Notes under the pieces: generated by a model
The model's database searches: none
What the model was told of the DNA's origin: nothing
What the model saw: only the letters and a program-made list of their open reading frames with translations
Part shown: in pieces, positions 7,241 through 8,358 of the stretch
Numbering within the stretch: position 1 is the first letter of the stretch
How the letters are laid out: each line of letters starts with the position of its first letter
Made by a program: the position numbers and the translations under genes
Source: an uncultured Bacillota bacterium
GTDB taxonomy: Bacteria > Bacillota > Clostridia > Peptostreptococcales > Anaerovoracaceae
DNA: 8,358 bases
NCBI GenBank assembly: GCA_946546075.1
Contig: CAMNNV010000045.1
Location: 1-8,358, forward strand
Reading direction: 5' to 3'

Positions 7241-7657
7241 ATGTTTAATTTCAAACTGTTCTGGAATATAGCGAAACGCTGTAACGCGGATAAATACCTT
7301 CTGATCTTCACGGGCTGCCTGCTTTTGGGCACGTTCCTGGTGATGACTTCCGAGCCGGGGATCCACAATTACTGGGATGCCTTCTGGTACACCTTCACAT
7401 CCTGCGCATCCATCGGATTCGGTGATTACGTTGCCGTGACTGTTGTGGGCAGGATCGTGACCATCGTGCTCACGATCTATGAAGTCTTCCTGGTGGCTAT
7501 GATCGCAGGGCTCGTTGTGGCTCACTATATCGAGGTGGTAAACAGGCTGGAGCACCATACAGCGACAATGTTCCTGGATAAGCTGGAGCACCTCACAGAG
7601 CTGGATGAAGAAGAACTGTATGAACTTCAGGAAAGAGCAAAGGAGATCGTGCTGTAA
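7241..7657 (+). CDS. Small two-helix potassium-channel-like protein (Ion_trans_2 type)
   Basis: This is a predicted inner-membrane potassium channel subunit of 138 residues, acting as a tetramer if it resembles KcsA/MthK pores. It shows membrane helix 1 at about 19-36, a pore helix WDAFWYTFTSCA (45-56), selectivity filter SIGFGD (57-62) and membrane helix 2 at about 70-95. A charged C-terminal helix (about 98-138), rich in Leu/Glu, could be a tetramerising coiled coil. There is no RCK/TrkA_N or cyclic-nucleotide domain, so gating ligands are not evident. The filter TVGYGD of KcsA is replaced by a GFGD form, as in the second pore of animal two-pore channels. The ATG at 7241 is chosen because GGAG (7230-7233) lies 7 bases upstream; a TTG at 7223 has no such site and overlaps the spacer just after the hairpin. 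It is the last rightward gene. I recognise the family but no specific symbol. Confidence 0.85.
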   Translation: MFNFKLFWNIAKRCNADKYLLIFTGCLLLGTFLVMTSEPGIHNYWDAFWYTFTSCASIGFGDYVAVTVVGRIVTIVLTIYEVFLVAMIAGLVVAHYIEVVNRLEHHTATMFLDKLEHLTELDEEELYELQERAKEIVL

Positions 7658-7677
7658 CGATCTCCCTTCGTTTTCTG
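7642..7677. terminator. Probable bidirectional terminator spanning the channel-gene stop
   Basis: GGAGATCGT (7642-7650) and ACGATCTCC (7657-7665) form a perfect 9-bp stem around a 6-base loop. The plus strand continues CTTCGTTTTCTG, a fair U-rich tail. On the minus strand the stem is followed by TTTGCTCTTTC, a weaker tail. The TAA stop of the channel gene (7655-7657) lies in the loop and the first stem base, so the last codons encode the upstream arm. It sits between convergent genes, with the ABM gene ending at 7679, and probably serves both. Confidence 0.75.
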
Positions 7678-7678
7678 T

Positions 7679-7969
7679 TTATAGGACGTCCTGGATGACG
7701 ATATCCGTCTCGGCACCGAACTGCTCTTTGAACTTGCTCAGCATGGCGAAATGCGGTGTTTTGCAGTGGGCGCTCTGATGCTCCCTCGATTCCCATGCTT
7801 CCCAGAGGAACAGCTTGTTGTCCTCCTCAGCAGGGTAGAAGTAGTCATATCTTATGCATCCCTCTTCCTCGTAGCAGAGGGCGCGGATGCCGTTTTCGCG
7901 GATGGCTCCATAAAAACCATCCCTCGATTCCTTGTCTTTAAATGTATACGTCACGCAGAAATTAGTCAT
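7679..7969 (-). CDS. ABM-domain protein (antibiotic biosynthesis monooxygenase / YgiN-like)
   Basis: This small ferredoxin-like-fold protein of 96 residues (from the chosen start) belongs to the ABM superfamily. The family pattern is clear: an opening strand FCVTYTF, the block EEEGCIRYDYFYP, then LFLWEAWESREHQSAHCKTPHF and a final amphipathic stretch. ABM relatives include quinol monooxygenase YgiN, heme-degrading IsdG types and many uncharacterised stress proteins, so the substrate cannot be named. The conserved Glu (in WEAWES) and His (in SAHCKTPHF) are present. The start at 7969 is preferred over an in-frame ATG at 7981 because GGAGGG (7979-7974) lies between them. The start codon lies in ATGACTAA, shared with the stop of the upstream ureohydrolase remnant, which implies former translational coupling. 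It converges on the channel gene. Confidence 0.88.
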   Translation of the reverse strand: MTNFCVTYTFKDKESRDGFYGAIRENGIRALCYEEEGCIRYDYFYPAEEDNKLFLWEAWESREHQSAHCKTPHFAMLSKFKEQFGAETDIVIQDVL

Positions 7970-8290
7970 TTTTCCCTCCATTTCTCTGGCTGCGGCGCCA
8001 GGCCATCATTGAGATAAACGTCCATATTATTACTGACGCCAGATCCGATGTGATACCGGCGTGATCTTTTGATGGAAGCACTTCCACCAGATCCATACCG
8101 ATCAGATCCAGTTCCCTGAGTCCGTAGATCAGCTCGAGGATATCGCTGCTGTGGAGGCGCCGTCTATGGGCACGCCGAGGATCGCAAAATCGATTCCCTC
8201 CGGCATCTCGTCGAGCCACGGAAGGCGCATGAAAGTGCGAGGCCCTTCAAAGCGCGGAAGTCTTCTGTTATGATATGGTCTGAATTCCAA
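7962..8290 (-). pseudogene. Agmatinase/arginase-family (ureohydrolase) remnant with internal deletion and frame change
   Basis: Intact relatives are Mn-dependent hydrolases of about 290-320 residues that release urea from agmatine or similar guanidino compounds. Only the two ends remain. The N-terminal part (8290 to about 8153) reads through PRFEGPRTFMRLPWLDEMP and GIDFAILGVPIDGAS, typical of agmatinase N-termini. The C-terminal part (about 8147 to 7962, another frame) reads DILELIYGLRELDLIGMDLVEV followed by LPSKDHAGITSDLAS, typical of the family's end. About 180 residues between them are missing, including the GGDHS, DAHxD and SxDxDxxDP metal-binding motifs. Translation from the start would stop at TGA 8131-8129 after about 53 codons. 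A TTG at 8290 has AGAAAGGA 7 bases upstream; an ATG at 8314 in the same frame has no binding site. A possible -10 (TAAAAT, 8352-8347) lies at the window edge. The exact substrate of the ancestor is uncertain. Confidence 0.85.
7974..7979 (-). promoter_or_regulatory. Ribosome binding site that sets the ABM gene start
   Basis: GGAGGG on the minus strand ends 4 bases before the ATG at 7969. It would be coding if translation began at the upstream ATG (7981), which has no comparable site of its own. Confidence 0.75.
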
Positions 8291-8358
8291 AATGATGTCC
8301 TTTCTCAGTCGCATGCAAAGTGTGTCAGGTTTGTTCTCATACCGATATTTTATTGTGA

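Noticed and set aside
6076..7368. A 430-codon minus-strand open frame opposite cinA and the channel start
   Set aside because: It is antisense to conserved motifs, has no ribosome site of note, and its His/Arg-rich composition is typical of antisense frames.
8129..8314. A genuine short protein of about 60 residues at the right end
   Set aside because: Its sequence matches the N-terminus of agmatinases and breaks off at the junction, adding only STAAISSS before the stop. It is a truncated remnant.

Overview
The window looks like a chromosomal housekeeping segment of a bacterium of the Clostridia (Bacillota). The reasons are the gene order ftsK-rimO-pgsA-cinA, strong GGAGG-type ribosome binding sites, and coding DNA of moderate G+C with C/G-rich third positions between AT-rich spacers. 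I cannot name a genus. Nothing in the core genes suggests recent transfer.

Layout. Positions 1-300 hold no credible gene. They carry two AT-rich hairpins that form a 51-bp tandem repeat, a short GC-rich direct repeat, and two back-to-back intrinsic terminators for the leftward gene asd (aspartate-semialdehyde dehydrogenase, 306-1313). A 159-bp AT-rich spacer contains divergent promoters, one for asd and one for a rightward gene series: ftsK (1473-4085), rimO (4086-5420), pgsA (5422-5955), cinA (5968-7197) and a small two-helix potassium-channel-like protein (7241-7657). The first four are packed with spacings of 0-12 bases and probably form one transcript. The channel gene follows after a hairpin spacer, in the place where many relatives have recA. 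The series ends at a hairpin that spans the channel stop codon and probably also terminates the convergent genes.

The right end is leftward: a remnant agmatinase/arginase-family gene (about 7962-8290), then a small antibiotic-biosynthesis-monooxygenase (ABM) domain gene (7679-7969) whose start overlaps the end of the remnant by 8 bases. The ureohydrolase remnant keeps its N-terminal ~46 codons and C-terminal ~60 codons. The whole metal-binding centre is missing and the two parts are in different reading frames.

How the genes work together: asd feeds lysine, diaminopimelate, threonine and methionine synthesis. FtsK pumps chromosome DNA at the septum, RimO modifies ribosomal protein S12, PgsA commits CDP-diacylglycerol to phosphatidylglycerol, and CinA is a nucleotide-salvage/repair enzyme. 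They share a transcript rather than a pathway. I found no RNA genes, CRISPR arrays, insertion sequences or phage genes. The most notable points are the decayed ureohydrolase beside an intact coupled ABM gene, the hairpin repeats at the left edge, and the channel gene after cinA.
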